DNA of 36,075 nt from Paenibacillus gyeongsangnamensis (GCF_027533625.1 NZ_JAQAGZ010000039.1:1-36075); one strand, 5' to 3'. Shown: positions 16,346-25,330, numbered from the stretch's first letter. The notes: generated by a model from the sequence alone, not told the origin. Numbers and translations: made by a program.

Positions 16346-16484
16346 GCCAGGACGGACCCCAGGTACAATGGAGGGCTTTTTTGATATTTATATAAATTAC
16401 GCATAACTCAAGTTAGACGAAATCACCATATTCACGTTCATCCCGGTACAAGGAAAAGAAGAATGGGGCTGAACGTATAAAAAA

Positions 16485-16516
16485 CAGCCAAACACCTCGA
16501 TTCAGTGTTTGGCCGC
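16485..16516 (-). terminator. Rho-independent terminator of the Bcr-type exporter
   Basis: GCCAAACAC (16487-16495) pairs with GTGTTTGGC (16505-16513). On the minus strand the stem is followed by TGTTTTTT. It lies 25 bp after the stop of the exporter gene. Confidence 0.8.
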
Positions 16517-16537
16517 TTCGTTTCATTTATCTTTGTT

Positions 16538-17776
16538 TCAGAATTGCTCCACCTGTTTCTTTACCCCGAAGCTTCCTGCTTTTTTAATCGAACCTCGTTT
16601 CACTAAAAGGAAGTAGGACAGCATCGCTGCTGCGCTTGTTGTCAAAATAATGACACCGAGCGGAACAGCCGTGCTTTCCCCGGCAATGCCGACTAGCGGA
16701 GAAACGACCGCACCAAGCAAAAAGGGTATAACGCCCATCAGTGCAGCCGCAGTACCAGCCATATGGCCCTGGCTCTCCATCGCAAGAGGAAAAGCTGCCG
16801 TGGATGTAATTCCGATGGCCGCTACGAAGAAAACGAGCGGAATCACGAGTGCGTACAGTGGCCCGTGGAACATCGCAACCAATAAGACGGCGATGCTGGC
16901 TGCGCCGGCAAGCCATAGACCGAACAGCAGGAAGGTCTGCTCCGACACACGGTGAGCCATTCGACCGACCAATTGCGAGCCGATAATCAGGGTGATGCCA
17001 TTTGACCCGAACAACAGAGCAAATACCGTAGGGGAAACTCCGTAAATATTTTGATAAATAAAAGGAGTTCCGGAAACGTACGCGAATACCCCCGCGATCA
17101 TGATCCCCTGCGCGAGCATATAACCCGTAAATGAGCGGTCACGCAAAAGGGATCTATAGTTTCGCAGTTGCTGAGTAAAATCGCTGGGACTGCGGCGCTC
17201 GACAGGCAGCGTCTCTTGGAGACTCCATTTGGTCATGGCAAGGAGGTAAGTTCCCAGCAGCGCCAAAGCGATAAATACGCCGACCCAGCTTGTAAGCGCT
17301 AGAACACCGCTTCCCGTTACCGGTGCCACAAGCGGGCCCAAATTTCCGACAAGCAAGAGAAGCGAGAAAAATTTGGTGAGCTCGTGACCACTAAACATAT
17401 CGCGAGCAATTGCACGGGAGATGACGATACCCGCCGACGCAACAAACCCCTGAACTAGCCGCGACAGGATCAGCAGCCAAATATTCGGTGAGATCGCACA
17501 AGCTAAAGCTGCCACAACATAGATTACCATGGAAATGAGCAGCGGCTTGCGCCTGCCATAGACGTCACTAAGCGAACCCATGACCAGTTGGCCGATGCCA
17601 AGTCCCAATAAACAGGCGGTCAGGCTGAGCTGGACGAGGGAAGCTGTCGTACCGAAACGCTCAACAATTTGAGGAAAAGCGGGCAAATACATATCGATGG
17701 TAAAAGGCCCAAGTGTCGAAAATAAACCAAGCAGCAGAGCTAATCTAACGACAGTCTGGCTGTACTTGTTAGTCAT
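16538..17776 (-). CDS. bcr: Bcr/CflA-type MFS drug exporter
   Basis: This 412-residue protein has twelve predicted helices. The start LFSTLGPFTIDMYLPAFPQI is typical of the Bcr/CflA group (DHA1 family), and MGSLSDVYGRRKPLLIS is the MFS motif A between helices 2 and 3. GFVASAGIVISRAIARD is the helix-4/5 region typical of drug:H+ antiporters. It would expel drugs such as bicyclomycin-like or chloramphenicol-like compounds; the substrate is inferred from family only. AGGAGAAA lies 9-10 nt before the ATG. It is a single-gene unit with its own terminator. Confidence 0.88.
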   Translation of the reverse strand: MTNKYSQTVVRLALLLGLFSTLGPFTIDMYLPAFPQIVERFGTTASLVQLSLTACLLGLGIGQLVMGSLSDVYGRRKPLLISMVIYVVAALACAISPNIWLLILSRLVQGFVASAGIVISRAIARDMFSGHELTKFFSLLLLVGNLGPLVAPVTGSGVLALTSWVGVFIALALLGTYLLAMTKWSLQETLPVERRSPSDFTQQLRNYRSLLRDRSFTGYMLAQGIMIAGVFAYVSGTPFIYQNIYGVSPTVFALLFGSNGITLIIGSQLVGRMAHRVSEQTFLLFGLWLAGAASIAVLLVAMFHGPLYALVIPLVFFVAAIGITSTAAFPLAMESQGHMAGTAAALMGVIPFLLGAVVSPLVGIAGESTAVPLGVIILTTSAAAMLSYFLLVKRGSIKKAGSFGVKKQVEQF

Positions 17777-17917
17777 CGTATAAGTTTCTCCTATTCTTCA
17801 TTCCATATCCGGAACTCTTCTCTCTATATTTGGTTACACCATATCATAACTGCACTCGTTTTTACAACAGTTTTTAGTGATGTAAGAAAAGCCACATGCA
17901 ATGGTCAAATGCAGTAA

Positions 17918-17942
17918 ACCCGGCCTATGATGCGGGCCGGGT
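17918..17942. terminator. Strong GC hairpin
   Basis: ACCCGGCC (17918-17925) pairs perfectly with GGCCGGGT (17935-17942) around a 9-nt loop. There is no T run, so a terminator role is uncertain. The stretch 17777-18021 holds no gene; it should include the promoter of the exporter gene. Confidence 0.4.
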
Positions 17943-18021
17943 CAAAGCCCTAAAGCGCAATAATATCGGTACTCCGTGCTTTCTTTGTGAAATCCTGAGA
18001 ATGAGCCAATCTACGTGTCTT

Positions 18022-18088
18022 GGTGTCCGGCGACACAAACATATGCGCATAACCGATTTACGACACAAACATAAGTGCATAATCGTGA
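18022..18088 (+). mobile_element. Solo transposon end, family 2
   Basis: It begins TGTCCGGCGACACAAACATA and has two direct copies of CGACACAAACATAnGyGCAT (near 18031 and 18061), each followed by AATCG or AACCG. It matches the insertion in the DUF2691 gene at 7495, though in a different arrangement. No right end is visible. Confidence 0.6.
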
Positions 18089-18245
18089 ATGAATTTGGCC
18101 GTCAATTGAGCTTCATTTTTCTGGTCCCATTACGCTAAACATTCCTGTTAAGACTAAGAAATGGCCTTTGTCAAAAAAGGAGCACCTCGGTATGATGGGT
18201 TTGTCGACGGGTTAATACCCAACACCATCAAGGAGGCGCTCTATT

Positions 18246-18662
18246 ATGAAGTTTAAACAATCACTAGGCCAAAATCAACGGATTGAAAGAATCACCACAG
18301 CTCACTTAGTTTAGGTATAGATATGGCTAAGGATACACACGTGGCCCAAGCTACAAATTACCGAGGAATCGTGCTTACTCCCAAACATCTTACGTTTAGT
18401 AATTCAATCGAAGGGTTTGAGAAGCTACAGCGTTGGTTACAAGGTCTTCATCAAAAATACCGTTTAGATAACGTAATCATAGGTATGGAGCCAACAGGGC
18501 ATTACTGGTGGAACTTAGCCAATTGGCTCAACGATAAAGGAATGAATGTTGTCCTCGTCAACCCAGCAACGACCAAAAGAAACAAGGAGAATCGCGACAA
18601 CTGCCCCTCCAAGAGTGATCCTAAAGATGCGCTTGTTATCGCGGATGTCGTATGCAGAGGGT
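18246..18662 (+). pseudogene. IS110-family transposase, N-terminal part, frameshifted
   Basis: Reading MKFKQSLGQNQRIERITTAH, then after a one-base shift near 18313, LGIDMAKDTHVAQATNYRGI, this is the RuvC-like (DEDD) N-terminal half of an IS110-family transposase. The catalytic Asp of GIDMAKD, the Glu of GMEPTGHYWW and Asp residues of KSDPKDALVIAD are all present. AAGGAGG precedes the start. The protein is cut after VCRGYV and the frame runs into unrelated sequence. The missing C-terminal part of a similar transposase is found at 29360-29732, about 11 kb away in the same orientation. Confidence 0.85.
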
Positions 18663-18838
18663 ACGTTGAAAGGGCAGGAATGCGTAGTTACAGTGGAACT
18701 GTGTGGCAGCAGGCGCAGCATAAGGCGTTTCGCGCCGGCTTGATTGTGAAGGGACACGGAGACCGGGTTCAAATCACGTTCAAGGCGGAGGTGAAGACGC
18801 TGCTGATTACGGCGTGCCTGGAGAAGGGGGCTGCGTAA
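18663..18838 (+). pseudogene. Tail fragment of an unrelated gene fused to IS110
   Basis: The frame continues from the IS110 fragment as YSGTVWQQAQHKAFRAGLIV, then GDRVQITFKAEVKTLLITAC and a stop at 18838. It resembles the last beta domain of family 2 glycoside hydrolases (a low-confidence guess from the RAGLIVKG...I.....A pattern). A deletion has joined the two fragments. Confidence 0.35.
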
Positions 18839-18960
18839 GATCATTTCGGTTGGCCGCAGTACGAACGGGTCACAGCTCGCTCCAGCGTCGTGTTGTGATT
18901 TTTTTGCGAATGAGGAAAATTAAGAATTGAAAATCGGCATCGGATCGTTTAAGATGGAAA

Positions 18961-18993
18961 TCTATAATATAAAATATGGTTTTATAATATAGA
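18961..18993. promoter_or_regulatory. Near-perfect palindrome, likely IclR operator
   Basis: TCTATAATATAAAA (18961-18974) and TTTTATAATATAGA (18980-18993) form an inverted repeat with one mismatch and a 5-bp spacer, 25 bp before the IclR start. The half-site recurs upstream of the xylonate operon at 19855. It contains a TATAAT, so binding would probably cover the promoter. Autoregulation is typical of IclR proteins. Confidence 0.65.
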
Positions 18994-19018
18994 ACGCGAT
19001 GCAGAGAGGAGTGAATTC

Positions 19019-19777
19019 ATGCCAATCATACAAGCGCTGGACCGTGCGCTAAAAATAGTGGAACTGTTCGAAGAAGTTACGACGGAGCTGAAGATTACCG
19101 AAATCAGCGCAAAGCTGGGGCTGTACAAAAGCACCGTCCACTCGCTCCTGCGGACGCTTCAGCTCCACGGCTATATCGACCAGAATGCAGAGTCGGGCAA
19201 GTACAGGCTCGGGCTAAAGCTGCTCGAGAAAGGCCAGCTCGTGCTTCAGGGGATGGATGTGCGGATGGTCGCCCGCAAGCATTTGGAAGCGCTGTCGGAA
19301 CGGACGGGGCAGACCACGAACCTGGTCATTCTTGATGGCAAGGAAGGCGTATATATTGATAAGGTGGAAGGGGCTAAGGCCGCTATTCGCTACTCCCGCG
19401 TCGGACGCCGGGTTCCGCTGCACAGCAGTGCGGTCGGGAAGGTGCTGCTCGCGAACTGCAGGCCGGAGGAGGCCGATGCGCTTCTGAGCCAATACCAGTT
19501 CCATGCGCACACACCCTCCACGATACGCGATAAGGATGCGCTTGTGCGGGAGCTGGACGAGGTTTGTAAGCGGGGGTACGCGGTGGACGATCAAGAGAAC
19601 GAACCCGGAGTTCGCTGTGGAGCCGTCCCGATTCGCGATCACACCGGCGGCGTCGTTGCCGCAATGAGCTTGTCGACAGTTGTATCCGCCGTTGATGACG
19701 AGCTGTTTCGGCAGTTTGTCCTATTGTTGCAGGAGGAAGGGGAGCAGGTGTCCCAGCTTCTTGGCTATCGGCGGTAG
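19019..19777 (+). CDS. IclR family transcriptional regulator
   Basis: This 252-residue regulator has an N-terminal winged helix (residues about 4-65: LDRALKIVELFEEV, ITEISAKLGLYKSTVHSLLR, TLQLHGYIDQ) and a C-terminal IclR effector domain with RVGRRVPLHSSAVGKVLLAN, DDQENEPGVRCGAVPIRDHT and GGVVAAMSLS. Most IclR proteins sense a small acid, such as a pyruvate-like or keto-deoxy sugar acid, and repress or activate the adjoining catabolic operon. The xylonate operon starts 224 bp downstream in the same direction. GAGAGGAG lies 8 nt before the ATG. Inducer likely xylonate or 2-keto-3-deoxyxylonate (inference). Confidence 0.92.
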   Translation: MPIIQALDRALKIVELFEEVTTELKITEISAKLGLYKSTVHSLLRTLQLHGYIDQNAESGKYRLGLKLLEKGQLVLQGMDVRMVARKHLEALSERTGQTTNLVILDGKEGVYIDKVEGAKAAIRYSRVGRRVPLHSSAVGKVLLANCRPEEADALLSQYQFHAHTPSTIRDKDALVRELDEVCKRGYAVDDQENEPGVRCGAVPIRDHTGGVVAAMSLSTVVSAVDDELFRQFVLLLQEEGEQVSQLLGYRR

Positions 19778-19838
19778 ATTTATTGCTCCAGGCGGCCTGT
19801 TTTGTTAAAACTACCCTTCGGGGTATTTATTTAAACGA

Positions 19839-19870
19839 TAAATTGTAAACCGAGTTTTATAATGTAGAAT
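19839..19870. promoter_or_regulatory. Second IclR half-site upstream of the xylonate operon
   Basis: TTTTATAATGTAGAA (19855-19869) matches the right half of the palindrome at 18980-18993 with one change. A weaker inverted partner, ATAAATTGTAAAC (19838-19850), lies upstream. Sharing this motif ties the regulator to the operon. Confidence 0.55.
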
Positions 19871-20001
19871 AATTTAAGGGGGTGACTGCACCGCATTGCA
19901 CTTTGGAATGAGCCCGTCATCCGTATTTCACTGCTTCGATCCGAAGGTATTAGCATGTCCTGCACAATGAACATACAACCAATTTGAAGGGAGAGCTTAG
20001 C

Positions 20002-21468
20002 ATGAGCGCTTACAAAGAGAGGCAAGTTTATTTGAACTACATTAATGGAGAATGGACGGGGGCTTCCACCGGCAAGCAGGTGGCCAGCATCAATCCGGCG
20101 AATCCGCAAGAAATTGTCGGCTATGTCCCGGCATCGTCCAGGGAGGACCTGGATCGGGCTGTAGCCGCCGCGAAGTCGGCTTCACGCTCGTGGCGGAAGC
20201 TGTCCGGAGCGGCGCGGGGAGAGGTGCTGTTTAAAGCGGCCAAAGCGATGGAGCGGCGTGCGGATGAAATCGCCGAGACGATGACCCGGGAGATGGGCAA
20301 GACGTTATCCGAGGCCAAAGGCGAAACGATGCGCGGGGTTGCGATTTTACGCTATTACGCTGGAGAGGGCATGCGGCGCATCGGCGATGTGATTCCTTCG
20401 AGCGACAGCGAAGCGCTGATGTTCACGACCCGGGTGCCGCTCGGCGTGGTGGGTATCATTTCGCCGTGGAATTTTCCTGTAGCCATTCCGATTTGGAAAA
20501 CGGCTCCGGCGCTCATCTACGGCAACACGGTCGTGCTGAAGCCGGCGCAGGAAACAGCCGTTACGGCAGCCAAAATCACCGAATGCTTTGCGGAAGCGGG
20601 CATCCCGGCAGGGGTCTTGAACTTGATATGCGGCAGCGGCTCCGTCATCGGTCAAGGTCTTGCCGAGCATCCGGATGTGAATGGCATTACCTTTACCGGC
20701 TCGAACCAGGTCGGCAAGCAGGTCGGGCAGGCTGCGCTAGCGCGCGGGGCGAAATATCAGCTAGAGATGGGTGGGAAGAACCCGGTCATCGTTGCAGCGG
20801 ACGCAGACCTGGATCTGGCGGTCGAGGGTACCATCAGCGGCGGCTTGAAATCGACAGGGCAAAAATGTACGGCGACCAGCCGTATCATCGTCATGAACGA
20901 AGTACACGACGCTTTCAAAGCGAAGCTGCTGGAGAAAGTGTCGGAGATCACCGTAGGCAACGGGATGGAAGCTGGAGTATGGATGGGACCATGCGCGAAT
21001 GAGAAGCAGATGGAGACCGTGCTTGGTTATATTCAAAAAGGGAAGGATGAAGGCGCGAAGCTGCTGATCGGGGGAGGCCGTCCGGCCGCAGCCGGTTTGA
21101 CGGATGGCTTCTTCGTACAGCCGACGGTGTTTGATGACGTGTCGCCGCAGATGGCGATTGCCAGAGAAGAAATTTTCGGCCCCGTGATGGCATTGATTCG
21201 CGCGAATACGATGGAAGAAGCGATTGAACTAGCCAACGATAGCGAGTTCGGCTTGAGCGCCTCCGTCTATACCAACAATATCGGCAATGTCTTGAGCTTC
21301 ATTCAGGATATGGATGCGGGGCTTGTCCGGATCAATGCCGAGACCGCGGGCGTAGAGCTGCAGGCGCCGTTCGGCGGCATGAAGCAGTCCAGCTCCCACT
21401 CCAGAGAGCAGGGACAGGCGGCGATCGAATTTTTCACCTCGATCAAGACTGTGTTCGTAAAGGCTTAA
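20002..21468 (+). CDS. Aldehyde dehydrogenase, probable alpha-ketoglutarate semialdehyde dehydrogenase
   Basis: This 488-residue enzyme of the NAD(P)-dependent aldehyde dehydrogenase superfamily has GIISPWNFPVAIPIWKTAPA (cofactor region), ITFTGSNQVGKQ, the general base Glu255 in LEMGGKNP, the nucleophile Cys289 in GQKCTATSR, and EEIFGPVMALI near the C-terminus. The 34-residue Glu-Cys spacing is normal. Because the next two genes produce alpha-ketoglutarate semialdehyde, its likely job is the last step, oxidation to alpha-ketoglutarate. The ATG at 20002 follows GAAGGGAGAG at proper spacing; a TTG at 19984 is unlikely. First gene of the operon, 29 bp before the next. Confidence 0.9.
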   Translation: MSAYKERQVYLNYINGEWTGASTGKQVASINPANPQEIVGYVPASSREDLDRAVAAAKSASRSWRKLSGAARGEVLFKAAKAMERRADEIAETMTREMGKTLSEAKGETMRGVAILRYYAGEGMRRIGDVIPSSDSEALMFTTRVPLGVVGIISPWNFPVAIPIWKTAPALIYGNTVVLKPAQETAVTAAKITECFAEAGIPAGVLNLICGSGSVIGQGLAEHPDVNGITFTGSNQVGKQVGQAALARGAKYQLEMGGKNPVIVAADADLDLAVEGTISGGLKSTGQKCTATSRIIVMNEVHDAFKAKLLEKVSEITVGNGMEAGVWMGPCANEKQMETVLGYIQKGKDEGAKLLIGGGRPAAAGLTDGFFVQPTVFDDVSPQMAIAREEIFGPVMALIRANTMEEAIELANDSEFGLSASVYTNNIGNVLSFIQDMDAGLVRINAETAGVELQAPFGGMKQSSSHSREQGQAAIEFFTSIKTVFVKA

Positions 21469-21497
21469 TTCATATCCAATAGGGAGCGTGTGTCCGA

Positions 21498-22379
21498 ATG
21501 AGAATTATTCGTTATCAACAAGAAGCCGTGCTTCAGCTGGCTGCCGTTACGGATCAAGGCGATGTGTATCCTCTGCCGCAAAGCGATTTCTTAAGCCTGC
21601 AAAAGGATGCGGATGCGCAAGGGATCACCGCGCTTGAGCTGGTCCGCTCCGCGATAGCCGATAAGCAGCCAATCGATGAGAAGCTCGAAGCGCTGGACTT
21701 GGCCGTGCCAATCGAAGCCCCGGAGGTGTGGGCCGCCGGCGTGACCTACCAGCGCAGCCGGGAGGCGCGCAACTATGAGGCGACCGGAGGCAAGCTGGAT
21801 GCCGTGACCTTTTACGATAAAGTATACGATGCGGAGCGCCCGGAAATTTTCTTCAAGTCGACAGCGGCCAGGACGGTCGGCCCCGGCGCCGAGGTGCAGC
21901 TGCGGAGCGATTCGCAGTGGCAAATCCCGGAGCCGGAGCTTGGGCTTGTGCTCGGCAGTCAGGGCAAAATGCTCGGATACACGATCGGCAATGACATGAG
22001 CTGCCGGGATATCGAAGGGGAAAATCCGCTGTATTTGCCCCAGGCCAAAATGTGGAAGCGCTCCTGCTCCCTGGGACCGGCCATTCGGCTTGTTGATGCG
22101 GTAGACAATCCGTACGATCTGCAGATTGCTTGCCGAATATACCGTCAGGGCGACAAGGTCGTGGAAGGGACGGCGAACACCGGCCAGCTGAAGCGCAAAC
22201 TGGAGGAGCTGGTGTCCTTCCTGACGCGGGACAATGAGCTGTTCGAGGGCACCGTACTGCTGACCGGCACATGTATCGTGCCGCCGAATGAATTTTCGCT
22301 GGCGGCCGGGGACCGGATCGAGATCGAAATTACAGGCATCGGGACGCTCGTGAATTCGGTGGCAGGCGCAGGCTGCTAG
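21498..22379 (+). CDS. FAH-family dehydratase, probable 2-keto-3-deoxy-D-xylonate dehydratase
   Basis: This 293-residue protein of the fumarylacetoacetate hydrolase superfamily has VWAAGVTYQRSREAR, RPEIFFKSTA, the metal ligands in IPEPELGLVL and GYTIGNDMSCRDIEGENPLY, a Lys in LPQAKMWKRSCSLGP, and FSLAAGDRIEIEITGIGTL at the end. Its length and motifs match the 2-keto-3-deoxy-D-arabinonate/xylonate dehydratases (KdaD and XylX type). These remove water to give alpha-ketoglutarate semialdehyde, the substrate for the preceding gene's product. GGGAGCG lies 11 nt before the ATG. It is followed by the sugar-acid dehydratase gene in the same operon. Confidence 0.88.
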   Translation: MRIIRYQQEAVLQLAAVTDQGDVYPLPQSDFLSLQKDADAQGITALELVRSAIADKQPIDEKLEALDLAVPIEAPEVWAAGVTYQRSREARNYEATGGKLDAVTFYDKVYDAERPEIFFKSTAARTVGPGAEVQLRSDSQWQIPEPELGLVLGSQGKMLGYTIGNDMSCRDIEGENPLYLPQAKMWKRSCSLGPAIRLVDAVDNPYDLQIACRIYRQGDKVVEGTANTGQLKRKLEELVSFLTRDNELFEGTVLLTGTCIVPPNEFSLAAGDRIEIEITGIGTLVNSVAGAGC

Positions 22380-22437
22380 AACTGCGCAGATGGCCGACGG
22401 AGGCGCAAGGCAAAGGAGCACACAAGGGGGAAGGCTG

Positions 22438-24435
22438 TTGGAAGCGAATATGGAATTCATCATGGGGCAGGACAACGAGGAACTGTATGCTATTCGTACA
22501 CATGCGAGCGGACCGAGCGGTTCGCTCCCTTTGACTAAGGAAATGCTGCTGCATTCGCCAAGCGGCGAATTGTTCGGCTTGTCGCAGAACGTGGGCATGG
22601 GTTGGAAGCCTTCCCGCCTTAAGGGCAAGCAGTATCTGCTCTTAAGCACGCAGGGCGGCATCCGGAAGGAGGACGGTTCGCCTGTCGCGCTCGGCTACCA
22701 TACGGGCCATTGGGAGGTCGGTCTGCTGATGCAGGCGGCGGCGAATGAAATTTCGGAGAGCGGCGGGATACCGTTCGCCGGATACGTCAGCGATCCATGC
22801 GATGGGCGTTCCCAAGGCACGGAGGGCATGTTCGACTCGCTGCCGTACCGCAACGATGCCGCGATGGTGTTCCGGCGTTTGATCCGCTCCTTGCCGACGC
22901 GCAAGGGCATCATTGGAGTGGCCACCTGCGACAAGGGGCTGCCCGCCATGATGATGGCGCTGGCCGGGATGCACGAGCTGCCCTGCATCATCGTGCCCGG
23001 AGGCGTTACGCTGCCGCCGACGGCCGGCGAGGACGCGGGGAAAATCCAGACGATCGGAGCGCGGTACGCAAACGGCGAGATGACCTTGGAGGAAGCGGCT
23101 GATCTGGGCTGCCGCGCTTGTGCGACGCCGGGTGGCGGCTGCCAGTTCCTGGGCACGGCCGCTACCTCGCAGGTGGTGGCCGAGGCGCTAGGGATGACCG
23201 TGCCGCACGCTGCGCTCGCACCGTCGGGACAGCCCGTATGGGAAGAGATGGCCAGGCAGTCTGCTCGTGCCATGATGCAGATGGAAGAAAAGGGCATCCG
23301 CATGAAGGATATTCTCACGGAAGGCGCGATCCGCAATGCGATGGCGGTGCATGCGGCGTTCGGCGGATCGACTAACCTGCTGCTGCATATTCCGGCTTTC
23401 GCTCATGCGACAGGCGTTCCCGTGCCGATGGTGCAGGACTGGATTCGCGTCAACAAGCGCGTGCCGCGCCTTGTCAGCGTGCTGCCGAACGGCCCGGAGT
23501 ACCATCCGACCGTGAGGGTGTTCCTGGCCGGGGGGGTGCCGGAGGTGATGCTGCATTTGCGCTGTCTGGGCGTACTGGATCTCAGCGTGATGACCGCATC
23601 CGGCCAGCCGCTCGGCGCCGTCCTCGATTGGTGGGAAACAAGCGAGCGCCGTCAGCGGATGAAGCAGCTGCTTAAGGCATTGGACGGCATCGATCCGGAG
23701 CAAGTCATCATGAGTCCCGAGCGCGCGCAGGCGAGAGGCTTAACTTCGACGGTGACGTTCCCGATGGGCAATCTGGCGCCGGAAGGCTCCGTCATCAAAT
23801 CGACAGCGATCGATCCTTCGGTTGTCGGAGCGGACGGCGTATATCGCCATCGCGGCCAAGCCAAGGTGTTCACGACGGAGAAGCAGGCGATTGCCGCGAT
23901 CAAGAACGGGGGCATCGAGAAGGGCGATATTATGGTGCTGATCGGCCGGGGACCGTCGGGAACGGGAATGGAAGAGACGTATCAGCTCACTTCCGCCCTC
24001 AAGCATTTGCCGTTCGGCAAATACGTCTCCCTGATTACCGACGCGCGGTTCTCCGGCGTGTCCACCGGCGCCTGCATCGGCCATGTCGGGCCGGAAGCGC
24101 TCGCCGGCGGTCCGGTCGGCAGGCTGCGGGACGGAGATACGATCGACATCGTGGTAGACCGCAACCGGCTGGAGGGCAGCATTCATTTTATCGGCCACGG
24201 CGACGAGGTGCTGACGCCCGAGGAAGGCAGCCGGGCGCTTGCCGCCAGGGAGCCGCATCCGGGCTTGGCGGCCGATCCGAAGCTGCCGGACGATACCCGG
24301 CTGTGGGCGGCGCTGCAATCGGTCAGCGGAGGCACCTGGGCCGGCAGCGTCTATGACACCGACAAAATTATTGCTGCGTTGGAAGCGGGTAAGCTTGCGT
24401 TAGCCGCGCAGCAAAGCCAAGCTAAGGAGGACTGA
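22438..24435 (+). CDS. yjhG: D-xylonate dehydratase, YjhG/YagF family (IlvD/Edd superfamily)
   Basis: This protein of about 665 residues closely follows the E. coli YjhG/YagF pattern from end to end. Examples are YAIRTHASGPSGSLPLT, YVSDPCDGRSQGTEGMFDSL, LPYRNDAAMVFRRLIRSLP, GVATCDKGLPAMMMALAG, GGGCQFLGTAATSQVVAEAL, VHAAFGGSTNLLLHIPAFAH, LITDARFSGVSTGACIGHVG and the C-terminal DDTRLWAALQSVSGGTW. The Cys residues in SDPC, ATCD and GGGCQ are the expected iron-sulfur ligands. It would convert D-xylonate to 2-keto-3-deoxy-D-xylonate. A TTG at 22438 is chosen because AAGGGGGAAGG lies directly upstream; an ATG at 22390 would start before that site, and one at 22450 is possible. Its last codons carry the ribosome binding site of the following beta-xylosidase gene. 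Confidence 0.93.
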   Translation: MEANMEFIMGQDNEELYAIRTHASGPSGSLPLTKEMLLHSPSGELFGLSQNVGMGWKPSRLKGKQYLLLSTQGGIRKEDGSPVALGYHTGHWEVGLLMQAAANEISESGGIPFAGYVSDPCDGRSQGTEGMFDSLPYRNDAAMVFRRLIRSLPTRKGIIGVATCDKGLPAMMMALAGMHELPCIIVPGGVTLPPTAGEDAGKIQTIGARYANGEMTLEEAADLGCRACATPGGGCQFLGTAATSQVVAEALGMTVPHAALAPSGQPVWEEMARQSARAMMQMEEKGIRMKDILTEGAIRNAMAVHAAFGGSTNLLLHIPAFAHATGVPVPMVQDWIRVNKRVPRLVSVLPNGPEYHPTVRVFLAGGVPEVMLHLRCLGVLDLSVMTASGQPLGAVLDWWETSERRQRMKQLLKALDGIDPEQVIMSPERAQARGLTSTVTFPMGNLAPEGSVIKSTAIDPSVVGADGVYRHRGQAKVFTTEKQAIAAIKNGGIEKGDIMVLIGRGPSGTGMEETYQLTSALKHLPFGKYVSLITDARFSGVSTGACIGHVGPEALAGGPVGRLRDGDTIDIVVDRNRLEGSIHFIGHGDEVLTPEEGSRALAAREPHPGLAADPKLPDDTRLWAALQSVSGGTWAGSVYDTDKIIAALEAGKLALAAQQSQAKED

Positions 24436-24438
24436 GAC

Positions 24439-25330
24439 ATGGCTTTCAATACAAATCCGATCTTGCCCGGATTCTATCCTGATCCTTCGATCTTGCGCGT
24501 TGGAGACGATTATTATATTGCCACCTCGACGTTGAATGGTTCCCGGGAGTCCAAATCCATCATTCCAAGGATCTCGTGCATTGGCGGCTGCTGACGCATG
24601 CGCTCACCCGGAAATCGCAGCTGAACATGGAGGGCGATCTGGATTCCGGCAGGGTATGGGCGCCTTGCTTAAGCTACCACGACGGGACGTTTTACTTGAT
24701 TTGTACCGATGTCAAAAGCCGTATGGGTACGTTCAAGGACACGCATAACTACCTGGTCACGGCGACCGATATTATGGGCCCTTGGCCAGAGCCGATCTAT
24801 CTGAACAGCAGCGGCTTCGACCCCTCTTTGTTCCATGATGACGACGGCCGCAAATGGCTGGTCAATATGCTATGCATTGCAAAAGGCGGGGCACGAGAGC
24901 GTGGTCCAGACGCATACGAATGAATGGTACATGGTTCATTTGATCGGCCGGCCGGTTCAGGACAAGTTCTGCAATCTGGGCCGAGAAACGGCGATTCAGC
25001 GCTGTTATTGGACGGACGATCTGTGGCTGAGAGTGAAAGGCGGCCCGGCTCCGTCCGAGCGGGTTCAGGATCCCGACATCGTTCCGCAGCCGTTCGCGCC
25101 TACGCCGGAGACGGATGATTTCGACCAGCCGGTGCTCGCCGTCGATTGGAGTACGCTGCGCATCCCGGCCGAGCCATCGTGGGTCACACTGACCGAGCGT
25201 CCGGGTTACCTGCGGTTGAAAGGCATGGAATCGATGAGCTCGACGCACCGGCAGAACATGGTGGCACGCCGCCAGCAGTCATTTTATTGCGAGAGCGAGA
25301 CGTGTCTTGAATTTGAGCCCGAGCATTTTA
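24439..25330 (+). pseudogene. GH43 beta-xylosidase, frameshifted and internally deleted
   Basis: The gene starts properly (AAGGAGG 8 nt before the ATG, overlapping the end of the dehydratase gene) with NPILPGFYPDPSILRVGDDY, which holds the catalytic base Asp of GH43. One base is missing near 24535, where TTCGAATGG would be expected, so the frame shifts. The next frame reads HSKDLVHWRLLTHALTRKSQ, then DSGRVWAPCLSYHDGTFYLI and GFDPSLFHDDDGRKWLVNML. About 80 residues are then missing before GHESVVQTHTNEWYMVHLIG and GRETAIQRCYWTDDLWLRVK. Sequence homologous to GH43 stops near 25330 at LEFEPEHF. It once would have released xylose from xylo-oligosaccharides, consistent with its operon. Confidence 0.88.

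Noticed and set aside
21591..22661. A 356-codon minus-strand reading frame opposite the FAH-type gene
   Set aside because: It is a shadow of two well-supported plus-strand genes in GC-rich DNA, with no domain of its own.
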